This document shows, in pieces, positions 37,137 through 48,662 of a stretch of 64,000 nucleotides of DNA; the first letter of the stretch is position 1, and every line of letters begins with the position of its first letter. The DNA is from Salinimonas lutimaris (GTDB lineage: Bacteria; Pseudomonadota; Gammaproteobacteria; Enterobacterales; Alteromonadaceae). The position numbers and the translations under genes are program-made. The notes under the pieces were generated by a model. It saw only the letters and a program-made list of their open reading frames with translations. It did no database searches and was not told the DNA's origin. The stretch spans positions 3,124,001-3,188,000 of the forward strand of contig NZ_CP036536.1 of NCBI RefSeq assembly GCF_005222225.1. The letters are read 5' to 3'.

Positions 37137-37280
37137 TTAGTTTTGCTGATGCGACAGACTGGTTATCGGGGTGTCTGTCTGTGATGCACTGGCAGAGGAA
37201 CTGAACACAGCTGTTACAATCATAAAGATTACTGCGACAGCGACTCCCGTTAATCCGAACCCACGAGATGAACGATTCAT
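37137..37280 (-). CDS. Small secreted or membrane peptide (47 residues)
   Basis: 47 codons starting ATG at 37280 with AGAGACG upstream. The N-terminus carries Arg residues (MNRSSRGFG), followed by a hydrophobic run (GVAVAVIFMIVTAVF) and a small-residue region SSSASAS that looks like a signal peptidase site; the tail is polar. Predicted either as an exported peptide of about 18 residues or a single-span membrane protein. No family recognised. The coherent signal-peptide design argues against chance, but coding is not proven. Confidence 0.5.
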   Translation of the reverse strand: MNRSSRGFGLTGVAVAVIFMIVTAVFSSSASASQTDTPITSLSHQQN

Positions 37281-37479
37281 AGTCGTCTCTTGTTATTGCG
37301 CTATCGTCCTGCGACGATCGATTAGCCTCATATCCCTAAATAAACGATTACCAGCTTATACCTCTGAGCAAACCGGTAACTTGCATACCTTTGCATGTTC
37401 ATCGTAAAGCAGGTCTGGTCAGATAACAAGATGCCAGTTCAAAAAATTGACACCTTGCCATCAAACTTCTGACGCTTTC

Positions 37480-37513
37480 CGGCCTGCTTTGCTCACAATG
37501 ATAAAGCAGGCCG
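37480..37513. terminator. Candidate terminator hairpin after purL
   Basis: Perfect 11-bp stem CGGCCTGCTTT / AAAGCAGGCCG with a 12-base loop, eight bases beyond the purL stop. There is no T run on the minus strand, so it may stabilise the 3' end rather than terminate alone. Confidence 0.6.
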
Positions 37514-37520
37514 CCTCCGG

Positions 37521-40500
37521 TTAGCCGACAAATGCCCGGGCATTACGGAACATACGCATCCACGCGCCGTCTTCCTGCCATTGTTCCGGATACCATGAGT
37601 TGGCCACAGCGCGGAATACCCGCTCAGGATGCGGCATCATAATGGTACTACGTCCGTCTTCTGAGGTCAGACCGGTGATGCCGTCTACCGAGCCATTAGG
37701 GTTGGCCGGATAACGACTGGCTACCTGCCCAAAGTTGTCTACGTAACGCACAGCCACCTGCTTATTGCCATTAACAGCAGCAATCGCTTTATCATTGGCA
37801 AACTCAGCCCGACCCTCACCGTGTGATACCGCAATCGGCATTTTAGAGCCCTGCATGCCGGTAAACATCACCGATGAAGAATCAGTCACCTCAACCATGG
37901 CGACCCGGGCCTCAAAGCGCTCAGACAGGTTGCTGACAAAGTGCGGCCAGTGCTCGGTTCCCGGAATCAGTGACTTCAGGTTGGACAACATCTGACACCC
38001 ATTACACACGCCCAGACTGAATGTTTCTGAGCGGGTAAAGAAGCGCTCAAATTCATCTCTGGCACGGCTGTTAAACAGAATTGACTTTGCCCAGCCTTCC
38101 CCGGCGCCCAGTACGTCGCCGTAAGAGAAGCCACCACAGGCCGCCAGTCCTTTGAATTCCTCCAGCGAGATTTTGCCGCTTAAAATGTCACTCATATGTA
38201 CATCTATCGCCGCAAAACCAGCCCGGGTAAATGCCGCCGCCATCTCATTGTGCGAGTTCACACCCTGCTCTCGCAAAATAGCCATTTTCGGCTGTACGCC
38301 GGTAGCAATGTAAGGAGCTGCCACATCGTCGTTGATGTCGTAGCTCAGGGTGGCACTTAGCCCCGGGTCTGTCACATCCTGCTTAGCCTGATGCTCTTCA
38401 TCCGCGCATTCAGGGTTATCACGCAGACGCTGCATCTGGTGTGTGGTTTCGGCCCAGATAGTACGCAGGTTGGCGCGGCTATCAGTAAATACTGCCAGCT
38501 CGCCACGGCTAAACTCAATCATATCCTGATTATTCAGCGTACCGATGTCATGGGTCAGTGAGTCCATACCAAATTGAGCCAGCACCGCGTTCACTTCACT
38601 TAGCTTATCGCTGCGAACCTGAACCACCGCGCCCAGCTCTTCGCTGAACATCACCGCCAAGTCATCCTCACCCAGTGAATCAAGTTCGACCGACACACCG
38701 GTTTTACCGGCAAAGGCCATTTCTGTCACCGTGGTAAATAAACCACCATCAGAGCGATCATGGTAAGCCAGCAGCAGGTCCTGCTCGATCAGCATCTGCA
38801 CCGCATTAAAGAAGCCCAGTAAGCGCTCGGCAGAGTCTACATCCGCAGGCTTATCTCCCAGCTGCTCAAAGACCTGTGTTAAACAGCTTGCTCCAAGACG
38901 GTTCTGACCGGCGCCCAGATCCAGTAGCAACAGACGACTGTCGCCCTTATCGGTGCGCAGCTGTGGCGTTACGGTTTTACGAATATCTTTGACCGCACCA
39001 AAAGCTGAGATAACCAGTGACAGTGGCGCTGTCACCGCTTTGTCTTCGCCCTGCTCGTCCTGCCAGGCAGTTTTCATCGACATCGAATCTTTACCCACCG
39101 GAATGGTCAGACCCAATGCCGGGCACAGCTCTTCACCCACCGCTTTAACCGCTTCATACAAACCTGCATCCTCACCGGGGTGACCCGCTGCCGCCATCCA
39201 GTTAGCCGACAGCTTGATACGCTTGATATCACCGATGTTAGCCGACGCAATGTTGGTCAGGGCTTCCCCTACCGCCAGCCGGGCTGATGCTCCGTGGGAC
39301 AAAAGCGCGACCGGCGTGCGCTCGCCCATGGCCATAGCTTCACCGTAATAAGTATCGTAAGCGGTAGCGGTGACAGCAACATCCGCCACCGGAACCTGCC
39401 ACGGGCCAACCATCTGGTCGCGGGCAACCAGGCCGGTCACCGAGCGATCGCCAATGGTAATCAGGAAGGTTTTTTCTGCTACTGTCGGTAACCGTAAAAT
39501 ACGCTCCGCCGCTTCTTTTACCGTCATTTGCTCAGTCTGCAGGGCACTACCGGTGACGCTTGCTGATGTCACATCACGGTGCATCTTAGGCGCTTTGCCC
39601 AGCAGTACATCCAGTGGCATATCAATGGGCTGGTTATCGAACTGACTGTCGTTGAGTAACAGGTGCTCTTCGGCAGTCGCTTCACCCACAACAGCATAAG
39701 GAGCACGTTCGCGCTGACAGATTGCGTCAAATACCGGCAAATCTTTTTCAGCCACTGACATCACATAGCGTTCTTGTGATTCGTTACACCAGATCTCCAG
39801 TGGCGTCATGCCGCGCTCGTCACACAATACGTTACGCAGCTCAAACTTACCGCCACGTCCACCATCGCTGACCAGCTCAGGCAAGGCGTTAGACAAACCG
39901 CCCGCTCCCACATCGTGAATAAACTGAATGGGGTTGTTGTCGCCTAGCTGCCAGCAGGCATCAATCACTTCCTGACAGCGGCGCTCCATTTCCGGGTTAT
40001 CCCGCTGAACCGAGGCAAAATCCAGATCTTCGTTTGACTGGCCTGAAGCCATCGACGAGGCAGCACCACCGCCCAGGCCAATATTCATCGCCGGGCCGCC
40101 CAGCACAATCAGTTTTGCGCCAACCGTAATTTCACCTTTCTCAACATGGTCAGTGCGGATATTACCCAGACCACCAGCCAGCATCACCGGTTTGTGATAA
40201 CCACGCACTTCAACACCGTTAAAGCTGTTAACCTGCTGTTCGTAGGTACGGAAGTAGCCCAGCAGATTAGGCCGGCCAAATTCGTTATTAAAGGCAGCGC
40301 CACCCAGCGGGCCATCGATCATAATATCCAGCGCGCTGACGATCCGGGCTGGTTTTCCATATACCGTTTCCCATGGCTGTTCGGCGCCCGGGATCCGCAG
40401 GTTGGACACACTGAACCCCACCAGACCGGCTTTTGGCTTGGAGCCACGGCCTGTGGCGCCTTCGTCGCGAATCTCTCCACCTGAGCCGGTCGCCGCGCCA

Positions 40501-41417
40501 GGAAACGGCGATATGGCGGTAGGATGGTTATGTGTTTCTACCTTCATCAGAATAGCTATGTCTTCGTGATGATATTCATATTGATGAGATTGCGGGTTCG
40601 GGAAGAAACGTCCGGCTGGCCAGCCTTCCATAACCGCCGCATTGTCTTTATAGGCAGAAAACACATGCTCAGGGCACAGCTCGAAAGTGTTTTTGATCAT
40701 TTTAAACAGCGATTTTGACTGTTCTTCACCGTCGATGGTCCAGCTGGCATTGAAGATTTTATGCCGGCAGTGCTCTGAGTTCGCCTGCGCAAACATATAC
40801 AGCTCTACATCATTGGGGTTACGCCCCAGTCTGGTGAAATTATCAAACAGGTAATCGACTTCATCTTCGGCCAGAGCCAGTCCCAGGCGCTGGTTCGCTT
40901 CATCGAGTGCGGCACGGCCGTGAGTCAGGATATCCACCGAGGTGAACGTGCTGCCTTCGGTATGAGTAAACAATACCGCCGCTTCATCCGTGGCCGAAAA
41001 AACGGTTTCGGTCATACGATCGTGCAATTCAGCCTGAATCTGGCGACGGGCCTGTTCGTTCAGCTCGCTGTCGCACTCAATATAATAAGCGCAACCACGT
41101 TCAATACGGGAAACAGATTGCAGACCACAATTGTGCGCGATATCAGTTGCTTTTGAAGACCAGGGAGAGAGTGTACCAGGACGGGGAGTAACAAAGAACA
41201 GGGTGCCGGAGGGAGATTGCGATGGCTTACTGGGACCGTAAGTGAGCAGTTTGCCCAGTATCGACTGTTCCTGTTCAGATAAGTCACTGGTGGTGTCGAC
41301 CAGATGAACGTATTCTGCGTAGATACCGTTAATTCGGATGCCGGATTGACCCAGCCTTTCAATAAGTTTAGTTTGTCTAGAGTCAGACAGTGCGGGAGCG
41401 CCTCGAAGGACCAACAT
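37521..41417 (-). CDS. purL: Phosphoribosylformylglycinamidine synthase PurL
   Basis: Fourth step of purine synthesis: converts FGAR, glutamine and ATP to FGAM. 1298 residues, the large single-chain form of gammaproteobacteria. Order: N-terminal PurS-like domain, linker, two AIR-synthetase-like domains ([20 protein letters not shown] near 290), and a C-terminal glutaminase with the nucleophile in [11 protein letters not shown] and a His-Glu pair in MPHPERVF. Monocistronic, divergent from mltF across 100 bp. Confidence 0.98.
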   Translation of the reverse strand: MLVLRGAPALSDSRQTKLIERLGQSGIRINGIYAEYVHLVDTTSDLSEQEQSILGKLLTYGPSKPSQSPSGTLFFVTPRPGTLSPWSSKATDIAHNCGLQSVSRIERGCAYYIECDSELNEQARRQIQAELHDRMTETVFSATDEAAVLFTHTEGSTFTSVDILTHGRAALDEANQRLGLALAEDEVDYLFDNFTRLGRNPNDVELYMFAQANSEHCRHKIFNASWTIDGEEQSKSLFKMIKNTFELCPEHVFSAYKDNAAVMEGWPAGRFFPNPQSHQYEYHHEDIAILMKVETHNHPTAISPFPGAATGSGGEIRDEGATGRGSKPKAGLVGFSVSNLRIPGAEQPWETVYGKPARIVSALDIMIDGPLGGAAFNNEFGRPNLLGYFRTYEQQVNSFNGVEVRGYHKPVMLAGGLGNIRTDHVEKGEITVGAKLIVLGGPAMNIGLGGGAASSMASGQSNEDLDFASVQRDNPEMERRCQEVIDACWQLGDNNPIQFIHDVGAGGLSNALPELVSDGGRGGKFELRNVLCDERGMTPLEIWCNESQERYVMSVAEKDLPVFDAICQRERAPYAVVGEATAEEHLLLNDSQFDNQPIDMPLDVLLGKAPKMHRDVTSASVTGSALQTEQMTVKEAAERILRLPTVAEKTFLITIGDRSVTGLVARDQMVGPWQVPVADVAVTATAYDTYYGEAMAMGERTPVALLSHGASARLAVGEALTNIASANIGDIKRIKLSANWMAAAGHPGEDAGLYEAVKAVGEELCPALGLTIPVGKDSMSMKTAWQDEQGEDKAVTAPLSLVISAFGAVKDIRKTVTPQLRTDKGDSRLLLLDLGAGQNRLGASCLTQVFEQLGDKPADVDSAERLLGFFNAVQMLIEQDLLLAYHDRSDGGLFTTVTEMAFAGKTGVSVELDSLGEDDLAVMFSEELGAVVQVRSDKLSEVNAVLAQFGMDSLTHDIGTLNNQDMIEFSRGELAVFTDSRANLRTIWAETTHQMQRLRDNPECADEEHQAKQDVTDPGLSATLSYDINDDVAAPYIATGVQPKMAILREQGVNSHNEMAAAFTRAGFAAIDVHMSDILSGKISLEEFKGLAACGGFSYGDVLGAGEGWAKSILFNSRARDEFERFFTRSETFSLGVCNGCQMLSNLKSLIPGTEHWPHFVSNLSERFEARVAMVEVTDSSSVMFTGMQGSKMPIAVSHGEGRAEFANDKAIAAVNGNKQVAVRYVDNFGQVASRYPANPNGSVDGITGLTSEDGRSTIMMPHPERVFRAVANSWYPEQWQEDGAWMRMFRNARAFVG

Positions 41418-41565
41418 ATCGCTTTACCTGATTGTTTACGGATAGCAATAAACCAAGTGTTACCGCTATCATTAGGTTGACGGGGTTCGGCGCGGATTAT
41501 AGAGGAATTCGGCCCGCTTGATAACCTTGGATTTACTGATAACTCAGGATTTTAACTGGCCGGAT

Positions 41566-42996
41566 ATGCTTACGTTTTGCCAATATCGACCAAATTTGAC
41601 CAACTGGACAAGCCTGCCAAAGTGCTTTCATCGCGCTATGTTGCTGAGCTTCACGCTGCTTGTTTGCGGCTGCCAGCCACCTTCCGCACCCAATGCGTTA
41701 CAGAATGTAATCGATAAAGAAGTTTTAAAAGTGGGCACCATTTATGGCCGCACCACTTTTTATCATGGCAATACCGGCCCACAGGGATTTGAATACGAAC
41801 TGGCAGACGGCTTTGCTGACTATCTGGGCGTTGAGCTTCAGGTTTACCCTTACTACTCTTATCATGCCCTGATGCAAGGGCTGCAACAGGGACGTATTGA
41901 TATTGCGGCGGCCGGCGACACGATCACCGCCCTGCAGGCCAACAGCTACCAGGCTGGCCCGGTGTATCAGCAGGTCAGCCATAAACTGGTATTTCAACAA
42001 GGTCGTGAGCGGCCGCGCAGCCCGGCGGATTTAAACGAGCCTCTGGTGGTGGTCAAAGGCAGCAGCAACGCACAGTTACTGGCCGCTTTAAATGAGCAGT
42101 ACCCTGCTCTGAACTGGCGTACTACAGAAAATCAGGATATCTGGGAGTTAACCGCTGATGTGGCTGAAGGCCGGCTGGCTTACACGCTGGTAGACAGCAA
42201 CACGCTGGCATTGCAGCGTCGACAGTATCCTCAGCTGTCTATCGGCTTTTCTGTTGACACACTGGGTAATGTGGCCTGGCTGCTCAATCAAAACCAGGAT
42301 GCTTCGCTGCGTGCCGCCGTGGTTGAATATTTTGGTTATTTGCATGAAGCCGGATTATTCCCTGCCATGGAAGACAAGTACTTTGGCCATGTACGGCATT
42401 TTAACTATGTTGATACCCGTGCTTTTATTACCGCATCCAAAATGGTGTTACCCCAGTTTGCTGATTTGTTTAAGCAATTCGCCGGCGAACAGGACTGGCG
42501 ACTGTTGGCAGCCATCAGTTATCAGGAAAGTCACTGGCAACCTGATGCCACCTCCTACACCGGTGTGCGTGGGCTGATGATGCTGACTCAGGATACTGCC
42601 AGCGATTTGAATATTGCCTCGCGGTTAAAGCCGGAAAGCAGTATTCGGGGTGGAGCCAAATATCTGGACAGCCTGATAAAGCGCATACCCAATCGCATCA
42701 AACATCCTGACCGGATCTGGATGGCCCTGGCGGCGTATAATATTGGTATGGGCCACCTCGAAGATGCCCGGGTACTTACCGAGCTACAGGGAGGAAACCC
42801 GGATTTGTGGGTAGAGGTGAAGCGCCGCCTGCCGTTACTGGAACAAAAAAAGTTTTATAAAACCACCCGCTTCGGATTTGCCCGGGGTACGGAAGCCAAA
42901 GCGTATGTGGAAAATATTCGCCGCTACTACGATACCCTGGTCTATCTGGACGAAAAAACCGGCTTATTAGAAGCATCGGTTGCCGAAACACCTTGA
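41566..42996 (+). CDS. mltF: Membrane-bound lytic transglycosylase F (MltF)
   Basis: Cleaves peptidoglycan glycan strands to 1,6-anhydro ends at the outer membrane. Start uncertain: ATG at 41566 is used here; an in-frame TTG at 41518 has AGAGGA upstream, and an ATG at 41638 lies inside the signal. A hydrophobic run ending LLVCGC fits a lipoprotein signal. Then a periplasmic solute-binding-like domain (DKEVLKVGTIYGRTTFYHG onward) and a C-terminal SLT domain with the catalytic Glu in ISYQESHWQPDA and later LAAYNIGMGHLEDA. The two-domain order is diagnostic of MltF. Confidence 0.93.
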   Translation: MLTFCQYRPNLTNWTSLPKCFHRAMLLSFTLLVCGCQPPSAPNALQNVIDKEVLKVGTIYGRTTFYHGNTGPQGFEYELADGFADYLGVELQVYPYYSYHALMQGLQQGRIDIAAAGDTITALQANSYQAGPVYQQVSHKLVFQQGRERPRSPADLNEPLVVVKGSSNAQLLAALNEQYPALNWRTTENQDIWELTADVAEGRLAYTLVDSNTLALQRRQYPQLSIGFSVDTLGNVAWLLNQNQDASLRAAVVEYFGYLHEAGLFPAMEDKYFGHVRHFNYVDTRAFITASKMVLPQFADLFKQFAGEQDWRLLAAISYQESHWQPDATSYTGVRGLMMLTQDTASDLNIASRLKPESSIRGGAKYLDSLIKRIPNRIKHPDRIWMALAAYNIGMGHLEDARVLTELQGGNPDLWVEVKRRLPLLEQKKFYKTTRFGFARGTEAKAYVENIRRYYDTLVYLDEKTGLLEASVAETP

Positions 42997-43142
42997 AAAT
43001 CTGTCATTTCACCTTAATATTCTGCTAATACCATAGTGCTGATACAGGCTTAAACTGGTATAGGCACTGACCTTACGATGTATCCCTTACAGTGTCTTGT
43101 CTCATGAACCTGCAATTACAAATACAATCATCAGGAGAGTGA

Positions 43143-43833
<691 letters not shown>

Positions 43834-44009
43834 TTACGGTTTTCTTGAACAGAAAATATATAAAAAACTTAAATTTCAACCAGTTAAAACAGGCAGGTGA
43901 TTTGCACACTCACAATAGCGGATGTGGCAACATACGCCATCTTCGGTTACTTTATAAACATCATCCTGCAACCGCGGGCTATTTTAACGATTTTACCAGG
44001 AGTATGCTC

Positions 44010-44252
44010 ATGAATGTTACTGCCGTTGTCATTGTAGCTATTGTCGGAGTGACGATTATCAAACTGGCTAAGCTGATGGACAAAGCCAGACAGAATAAAA
44101 GCGGGAGCAGTCAGCAGGCGCGCCAGTACGATACGCAAATCGCCGCGCTGCGCGAGCGCATTGAAGTGCTGGAACGCATTGTTACCGATGAGGGCTATGA
44201 TCTGAAAAAGCAGTTCAATAACCTGAACAAGGACGATGACCATGTCGCCTGA
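44010..44252 (+). CDS. PspB-like small membrane protein
   Basis: 80 residues from the ATG at 44010, chosen because AGGAG lies seven bases upstream. One N-terminal membrane span (VTAVVIVAIVGVTIIKLAKL) then a coiled-coil cytoplasmic tail with ALRERIEVLERIVTDEGYDL, which resembles the C-terminal region of phage-shock protein PspB. No pspA, pspC or pspF lies nearby, so it stands alone. The assignment is by pattern and moderate. It converges on the antiporter gene. Confidence 0.7.
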   Translation: MNVTAVVIVAIVGVTIIKLAKLMDKARQNKSGSSQQARQYDTQIAALRERIEVLERIVTDEGYDLKKQFNNLNKDDDHVA

Positions 44253-44284
44253 CACTGTCAGCCTGGTATGGTCGTTCAGGCCGG

Positions 44285-46255
44285 TTAACTGCCTTCCAGC
44301 AGGTAATGTTCTGCTCTTTCCACCCGGCGCGGCTTTCCGGATATAATCAGCACATCGCCAGGCTGTAAGGTCAGCTCATTATCCGGGTTTCTGACCTCGC
44401 GACCATCCCGGCGCAGTCCTTTAATACTGACCCGCATTTTTGCCAGGGCCAGTGTTTTAATCGGCTGCCCCAAACAGGCCGCGTGCGCCCCGAGCACCAC
44501 CGCATGAATAAACTCAAGCTTGTCCTCGGTGCCATAGGTTATCTCTGTGGTTTCACCCGGATAGAACCCGTGCAGATGATCATACCGGCCTTTGCGCTCC
44601 TGCCTGACCCGTTTTAAGATACGCGACATTGGCACCCCGGCATAATGTAACACCTGAGAAATCAGCATCAGGTTTCCTTCCTGTAATTCCGGTACCACCT
44701 GAGATGCCCCTGCGGCATACAGCTGGTCAAGGGTATAGTCACGCCGGGTCCTGACCATGACCTCAACATTTTCACGGCACTGCCTGGCAGCATTGATTAC
44801 CCGCACGGCATCATCATTGCGATCAAAGGTAATCAGCAGTAACCGGGCATCATCAATACCGGCGGACTCCAGAATATCCTTTTGCGTGGCATCGCCAAAC
44901 AAAATGGCCTCACCAGCGCGCCTACTTTCCTGCACCCGTATGGGATCGCTGTCGATCACCAAGAAACTGATCCCTTCCATACGCAGCAATTTGGCAACCG
45001 ACTGCCCAACCCGCCCAAAGCCGGCGATGATCACATGGTCGCCGCTGATATCCCGGGCTGCCTGCTCATTGCCCGGAGCGTCTATGTGCGGACGGGCGGC
45101 TAACCGGGCAGCCAGTTTCAGACTGTGATTGACCAGATAAGGCGTCACTGCCATGCTGATAATCCCCATACTGATAATGATCGATGCCTGGGTCGAGCTA
45201 ATCACGCCATGCGCTGATGCCAAGGCTGCGATAACAAAACTAAATTCCCCAATCTGACACAGCTTGATGCCGGCCGACCAGGCCTGCTGATTATCACATC
45301 CTGCCCAGCCGGCAACCAGCCGGACCACCAGCACCTTAACCAGCATGATCAGTACTACGCCCACGATAATCAGCCAGAACCAGTCCATCAGCACAGTCAG
45401 GTCCAGCTGCATCCCAATGGTGACAAAAAACAGTCCCATCAGAATGTCGCGAAATGGGCGGATATCGGCTTCCAGCTGATATTTGTACTGGCTTTCACCC
45501 AGCATCATACCAGCCAGAAAAGCGCCCAGTGCCATCGATAATCCAAACAGGTAGGTCAGCCCGCCGGCGAGCAGCGCAACCAGTATTGTGGTCAGCACAA
45601 ACAACTCATCGGTGCGGGTTCTGGCAACCTCGCGAAATACCCAGGGTAAGCCCCATTTGCCCACTGACAATAAAAAGCCCACTACCAGTAAGCCTTTTAC
45701 TAATGCCAGTCCTAACAGGGTAATCAGCGCGGTATCGCCGGCACTGTTGAGTAGCGGTACTACAATCAGAAAAGGTACTACCGCAATATCCTGAAACAGC
45801 AGTACGCTGACGGCAAGCTGACTACGCTGCTGATTAATAATGCCCAGTTCATTAATTTGTTTTATCACAATCGCGGTGGAGCTGAGTGCCAGCATACCGC
45901 CGATAATAATCGTGGCTGCCGGCTCAATGCCTGCCAGCCAGCTGACCACCGAAAATACCAGGGTGGTAACGCACATCTGTCCAAGTCCTACGCCAAACAC
46001 CCAGTGCCGCATTGCCAGTAATTTAGGTAATGAAAACTCCAACCCCAGAGAGAACAGCAAAAACACCAGACCGGTTTCTGCCAGCAGGTGCATGTCCTGT
46101 GGTTGAGGGAACAGCGAAGTAACTGCCGGGCCAGCAATAATACCTGCGACCAGGTAAGCCAGAATCGCTGGCAGATGCAGGCGACGAAAAACCGCCACAA
46201 AGATGACTGCCAGCAACATAAGGATGACTATTTGTGCGAACCCATTTTCTGCCAT
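44285..46255 (-). CDS. CPA2-family monovalent cation/proton antiporter with RCK domains
   Basis: 656 residues. N-terminal Na+/H+ exchanger domain (about 5-385) with some 12-13 membrane spans, including LVFLLFSLGLEFSL and GAFLAGMMLGES typical of KefB/KefC/YbaL. Then a TrkA-N (RCK) Rossmann domain with VIIAGFGRVGQSVAKLL (about 407-425), and a TrkA-C domain at about 560-650. Likely a potassium/proton antiporter gated by a nucleotide ligand. Which of KefB, KefC or YbaL it matches cannot be settled by eye; no KefF/KefG-type partner is adjacent. A GGAG site precedes the ATG. Confidence 0.9.
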   Translation of the reverse strand: MAENGFAQIVILMLLAVIFVAVFRRLHLPAILAYLVAGIIAGPAVTSLFPQPQDMHLLAETGLVFLLFSLGLEFSLPKLLAMRHWVFGVGLGQMCVTTLVFSVVSWLAGIEPAATIIIGGMLALSSTAIVIKQINELGIINQQRSQLAVSVLLFQDIAVVPFLIVVPLLNSAGDTALITLLGLALVKGLLVVGFLLSVGKWGLPWVFREVARTRTDELFVLTTILVALLAGGLTYLFGLSMALGAFLAGMMLGESQYKYQLEADIRPFRDILMGLFFVTIGMQLDLTVLMDWFWLIIVGVVLIMLVKVLVVRLVAGWAGCDNQQAWSAGIKLCQIGEFSFVIAALASAHGVISSTQASIIISMGIISMAVTPYLVNHSLKLAARLAARPHIDAPGNEQAARDISGDHVIIAGFGRVGQSVAKLLRMEGISFLVIDSDPIRVQESRRAGEAILFGDATQKDILESAGIDDARLLLITFDRNDDAVRVINAARQCRENVEVMVRTRRDYTLDQLYAAGASQVVPELQEGNLMLISQVLHYAGVPMSRILKRVRQERKGRYDHLHGFYPGETTEITYGTEDKLEFIHAVVLGAHAACLGQPIKTLALAKMRVSIKGLRRDGREVRNPDNELTLQPGDVLIISGKPRRVERAEHYLLEGS

Positions 46256-46392
46256 GGGGACTCCTGCAAACAGATTTTTTTATCAGGCACGCTACTTGCT
46301 AACTCTTACACAAGAACGCTTAACAGGCGAATTTTTGACACCTTGCCACGCGTTTACGCAGTACGTGGCAGTCGCATAAATAAGGGCTTAGT

Positions 46393-47298
46393 ATGGATTT
46401 CTCAGACTCATTATTTGAGCATTCGGTTGATGAAAACCATTATACCGTGGTAACCCCCACACCCACGCTGACACTGGCTCAGCTGCAACAGTTTGTGACA
46501 GGTATTTTATCGACCCTGGAGCTCAAACCGCTGGGCTCTATGTACTTTCATCAGCTTGGTCAGTACCTGCCCATACTCTCAATCAGCCTGACTGAGGTAG
46601 CGCCTGGCCTGGTGTATGGTGAACAGGCCTCGCTGATCGCACTGCCCGAGACTGTCAGACTCCCTGTGCGTCGGGCCGATGTAGGCCCCTGCGACAAATA
46701 CTTACATTATTACTTTACACGATCCTTGAGCCGTGGCGAGCGAAAATTGCTGGGAGAGTTTCATTACCTGTTTATTCGTCAGTTACATCAGGCGCAGGAA
46801 TTTACCCTGCTAAAACAGATGGCTACTAAGGACCCGCTGACCGGGCTTGGAAACCGTACCGGCTTTAACGAGGCCTGCAACCGGATGCAAAGCCGGGCGA
46901 TACGTTATGGTGATGCCTTTGCCCTGCTGATTATTGATTTAGATAATTTTAAGCAGGTGAACGATTCTCTGGGTCATAAAGAAGGTGACAAGGTGCTGGA
47001 AACCGTAGCCGAAGAGCTGCGCCATTTGCTGCGCGGTGAAGATGAAGCGTTTCGCTTTGGTGGTGATGAGTTCTGCTGTCTACTCGACTGTGCAACCGAT
47101 AAGTGCATTAATACCATTGCCCAGCGTTTGCAAAAGCAGATCTGCGCGAACACCTATCTCACCCGCCTGGGCGTCTCGTGCAGCATCGGCGGTGCGGTGT
47201 ATCAGACCCATGATGATATCAACAGTTTATTTGACCGGGCTGATTCAGCCCTGTACCGAGTAAAATCAAGCGGCAAAAACGCCTACTTCGCGGCCTGA
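46393..47298 (+). CDS. Diguanylate cyclase (GGDEF domain)
   Basis: Makes c-di-GMP from two GTP. 301 residues, cytoplasmic: no membrane segments. The N-terminal 140 residues form an uncharacterised sensor-like region. The GGDEF domain (about 143-301) has DPLTGLGNRTGFNE, the metal-binding IIDLDNFKQVND and RFGGDEF with GGDEF at 223-227. An RGED inhibitory site (214-217) lies exactly five residues before it, so product inhibition is expected. Divergent from the antiporter and followed by a terminator. Confidence 0.94.
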   Translation: MDFSDSLFEHSVDENHYTVVTPTPTLTLAQLQQFVTGILSTLELKPLGSMYFHQLGQYLPILSISLTEVAPGLVYGEQASLIALPETVRLPVRRADVGPCDKYLHYYFTRSLSRGERKLLGEFHYLFIRQLHQAQEFTLLKQMATKDPLTGLGNRTGFNEACNRMQSRAIRYGDAFALLIIDLDNFKQVNDSLGHKEGDKVLETVAEELRHLLRGEDEAFRFGGDEFCCLLDCATDKCINTIAQRLQKQICANTYLTRLGVSCSIGGAVYQTHDDINSLFDRADSALYRVKSSGKNAYFAA

Positions 47299-47309
47299 TT
47301 TACACCCCG

Positions 47310-47333
47310 GGCGGCAGTCACTTGCCGCCTTTT
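47310..47333 (+). terminator. Terminator after the diguanylate cyclase gene
   Basis: GGCGGCA / TGCCGCC stem with a 6-base loop followed by TTTT. It lies between the convergent cyclase and tilS genes. Confidence 0.75.
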
Positions 47334-48638
47334 CTATTCCTGTACCATGATCTGCAGATCAGCTGGACGATCCGCCAAATAAATGACTTCATCCTTTAGT
47401 ATAATCGCAACGGGTTTGTCAGCCAGCATCAATACCGGCACATTGGCCCGCTCCCAGGCAGGTACCTTCCACATTTTAAACCAGTCTTTCAGTTTTTTGG
47501 AAAATGGCGTGTGTTGCAGGCGGATGCGAATGGAGGGCATGTGACCCACCGCCACCACCGGGCGGGACACCTGAAATGCGGTCTCCCACCAGGGTAACCG
47601 GGTCTGAATGTCTGCAGGTACCAGGGTGCCTTTTGATGGTGGCGGGGGTAAGTCCCGTACCAGTTTGAGCCAACTGTTATGCAGGCGCACACTATGCTCG
47701 CCCAATACCAGCACCGGCTGAGCATCCTGACGCAGGGTCGGCATAGCCAGTAACTCAGCCATCTGCGCAGCACTGGGCATATCGGCATTGCCGGTCTCCA
47801 GCCAGCGACGTATCAGGTGCTTTTGCCAGGCAATTGAAAAGTACATTAACCCAGTACAATCCAGCGCATGGTCCTTATCAACCAACTGGCTCAGGCGGCT
47901 ATCCAGCACTTCTTCAAGTAACGCGGTTTGTTCGGCGCACAATGCGGCACTGCGCGATACCGTTGTCGCAATTTGTGGCCAGCGCTGTTTGAGCAGTGGC
48001 GTCACCTCATTGCGAATATAGTTTCGATCAAAGCGGGTATCAGAGTTGGACTCATCCGTCACAAAGGATATATTGCGCTGCGCGATGGTTTGCTCAAGAT
48101 CCAATCTGGAGAGTTGCAGCATAGGCCGGACTATAGCTATACCCTCGCGCCAGCTTATTGCCTGCATACTGCCCAGACCTTTAGGACCTGCGCCACGTTT
48201 TGCCTGCAGCAAAAAGGTTTCAAGCTGGTCATCCTGATGCTGACCCAATACCAGTATGCCACCTACCTGCTGCGCATAGTCCAGTAATACCCGGTAACGA
48301 CCGTTACGGGCTGTTGCTTCAATACTTTTTCGACGCTGCGAGGTGACCTGAATATTGCGGGAGTGAAAGGTACACCCTAATGATTCTGCCTGTGCTTTAC
48401 AGTGCGCCTGCCATTCATCGGCATGCCGGCTCAGCCCGTGATGGATATGTACCGCATGGATCGGGGTGTGATCGTAGGGTTCGGGTAAGGAAGATAAGGC
48501 GTGAAGTAGCACCGTTGAATCAATGCCGCCACTATAGGCAACAATTAAGGGAGTACCAGGCTCTGCCTGAGGGGCAGGCAGGCCGGTCAGAAGTTCGGTC
48601 AAAGAGAGCTGTATCTGTTGCGTAATCGAATCAACCAA
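47334..48638 (-). CDS. tilS: tRNA(Ile)-lysidine synthase TilS
   Basis: Adds lysine to C34 of tRNA-Ile(CAU), changing its codon and amino-acid specificity; essential in most bacteria. 434 residues, the long gammaproteobacterial form. N-terminal PP-loop ATPase with SGGIDS (36-41), the LVLGQHQDDQLET-type region, then the TilS substrate-binding domain and the C-terminal TilS_C domain. Last gene of the lpx-dnaE-accA run. Confidence 0.97.
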   Translation of the reverse strand: MVDSITQQIQLSLTELLTGLPAPQAEPGTPLIVAYSGGIDSTVLLHALSSLPEPYDHTPIHAVHIHHGLSRHADEWQAHCKAQAESLGCTFHSRNIQVTSQRRKSIEATARNGRYRVLLDYAQQVGGILVLGQHQDDQLETFLLQAKRGAGPKGLGSMQAISWREGIAIVRPMLQLSRLDLEQTIAQRNISFVTDESNSDTRFDRNYIRNEVTPLLKQRWPQIATTVSRSAALCAEQTALLEEVLDSRLSQLVDKDHALDCTGLMYFSIAWQKHLIRRWLETGNADMPSAAQMAELLAMPTLRQDAQPVLVLGEHSVRLHNSWLKLVRDLPPPPSKGTLVPADIQTRLPWWETAFQVSRPVVAVGHMPSIRIRLQHTPFSKKLKDWFKMWKVPAWERANVPVLMLADKPVAIILKDEVIYLADRPADLQIMVQE

Positions 48639-48662
48639 AACCAGTACGCCCCCTTTGTGTGT

